64,000 nt of DNA from Anniella stebbinsi (Eukaryota; Chordata; Lepidosauria; Squamata; Anniellidae). A model generated the notes under the pieces. That model ran no database searches, had not been told where the DNA came from, and saw only the letters and a program-made list of their open reading frames with translations. The stretch spans positions 358,076,973-358,140,972 of the forward strand of contig JARDYH010000002.1 in assembly GCA_029215795.1 (NCBI GenBank), given 5' to 3'. Below, in pieces: positions 62,743 to 64,000 of the stretch (positions within the stretch are counted from its first letter, which is position 1; each line of letters opens with the position of its first letter). Position numbers and translations under genes: made by a program.

Positions 62743-64000
62743 TTATTTAAGAAATTTACAGAACCCTGGAGCGCATGTGTGTTTATTCAAAGTTTCGGGA
62801 GGGGAGGGCATGAATCCAATGTGTGTGAATACTAGGGGAGACATATCCAGACATCATTGTGATTAATTGTATTCTGGAGACCCATATCTCTGACCCATTA
62901 AATTAGCTGCAACCCTGTCTGGGATATTGACTGTGCGGTTGTGTAGTCACAGAACGTTCTCCAGCATTTGAACTTCTGATGAGGATGACACGTTCCCATC
63001 GCTAGTCACTGCAGCTGCAGGGTAATGGAAAGTTGGTTTAGTTAAGAGGAGCCTCACAGGGAGGGCTAGAGACTGGAAGGGTTGTGTGCTGTTAGTGGAT
63101 GGAGCAGAGAGACAAGAAACTTACAGAGACTGGGCCTCCCTGTAGGCCAGAGGACTGTGTATAGAAATCAGTTGTCGGGGTGCAAGGCTGGATTTTATGC
63201 TTTATTTTAAAATAACCATTCACATCTTGGGCTGCAGATCTCTTGTTCACACATGTATGTTTATCTGTTGATGACTGCAACTCCCAAATGTTATGTTATT
63301 AGTGCATATAGCACTCTGGGTGTTTTGCAAAGGATAAAACAGAAGACGGACTTAAGACTTTATAGGTGCTGTACAAAGATTTTAAACAAAACAAAACGAG
63401 AGTCCCTCTGCACAGGACTTATGATGTGGCATAACACAAAAGGAAAAAGGAATGGTGAGGGTAGAGGAAAGCAAGCATAATTTCTTACAGTTATATCATT
63501 ATTCTCGGGAGTGTCTTCATGACATTGCTTTGTGCTCCTTCCTGGTAAAACCCTGCGGTATTGCAGCTGTGGGGTGGGGAAAAATCCCCACGGCAAGAGG
63601 GAGTTCGGGCTTCCTGGCACCCAAACAGCTCATCGATCCTGCCTGAGGTCACGACCGACAGATGGAAGAAAGACGGTGGCGACCTTACAATATTTGGAAA
63701 AGTTGTGGTAAATCTGCAACTCCTTTAATGCGCAGCTTCAGGGAAATGCCCCCTGATGGCTGCAAGTTGGTGGTTGCATTGTATAACCACACAGCCACCG
63801 CAGGGTAAATAAGGCATATAGACAAGCCCCTTACGCTGACCAGCTGGAATGAGGACAGTCCAGAGGGGACAAGAACGAAATGGCAGCTGGTATCCCATTT
63901 CTCCCTCAACAACAGTCAGGTGGCATGGCTACTAATAGGTGACGGTTACAGGAGAGGAGGAGCCAAATGGCAGCTGGATTCCACCAAAGGATTGCATCCC

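Larger units (their letters stand above)
50681..64000. other. Intergenic region downstream of EPHB3
   Basis: I found no supported gene here. The stretch holds SINE, LINE and MITE copies listed separately, a 2.1-kb TIR element, repeat-poor stretches that may be regulatory (about 54720-55170 and 61690-61810) and a possible transcript end near 62740. Stretches about 50700-52560, 53990-54420, 58900-59990, 60300-61100 and 62800-64000 show only unique-looking sequence and minor simple repeats. Confidence 0.6.

Overview
The window looks like vertebrate nuclear DNA, most likely from a squamate reptile (a lizard). The evidence is one split receptor tyrosine kinase gene with GT-AG introns, several Sauria-type tRNA-derived SINEs, CR1/L2-like LINE 3' ends, and an unusual density of short palindromic DNA-transposon-like repeats. 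The species cannot be named from the sequence alone.

One gene can be supported: EPHB3 on the + strand, 3' part only. Thirteen exons (4 to 16 by the usual Eph numbering) join in frame between 35023 and 49362 and encode about 712 residues plus the stop. In order they are the end of the Cys-rich region, two fibronectin-III domains, the transmembrane helix, the juxtamembrane tyrosine segment, the kinase domain, the SAM domain and a C-terminal VQV PDZ ligand. The 3'UTR runs to an AATAAA at 50649-50654. Exons 1 to 3 (signal peptide and ephrin-binding domain) must lie upstream of base 1.

Layout: 1-35022 is intron 3. It holds SINE, LINE and MITE copies, plus a few repeat-poor stretches that could be regulatory. 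35023-49362 is the exon-dense gene body; introns 4, 8 and 15 each carry one copy of the same 320-bp palindromic element. 49363 to about 50680 is the 3'UTR. From about 50680 to 64000 the DNA is intergenic. It contains a 2.1-kb element with terminal inverted repeats and internal repeats (55326-57466), further MITEs, and a possible transcript end near 62740.

The less expected material is in the repeats: at least eight palindromic or TIR-bearing families, one of them strikingly CpG-rich, and a near-perfect 77-nt hairpin in EPHB3 intron 5. I found no convincing new protein-coding system. All family assignments are by reading and recall; no alignment or database search was possible.
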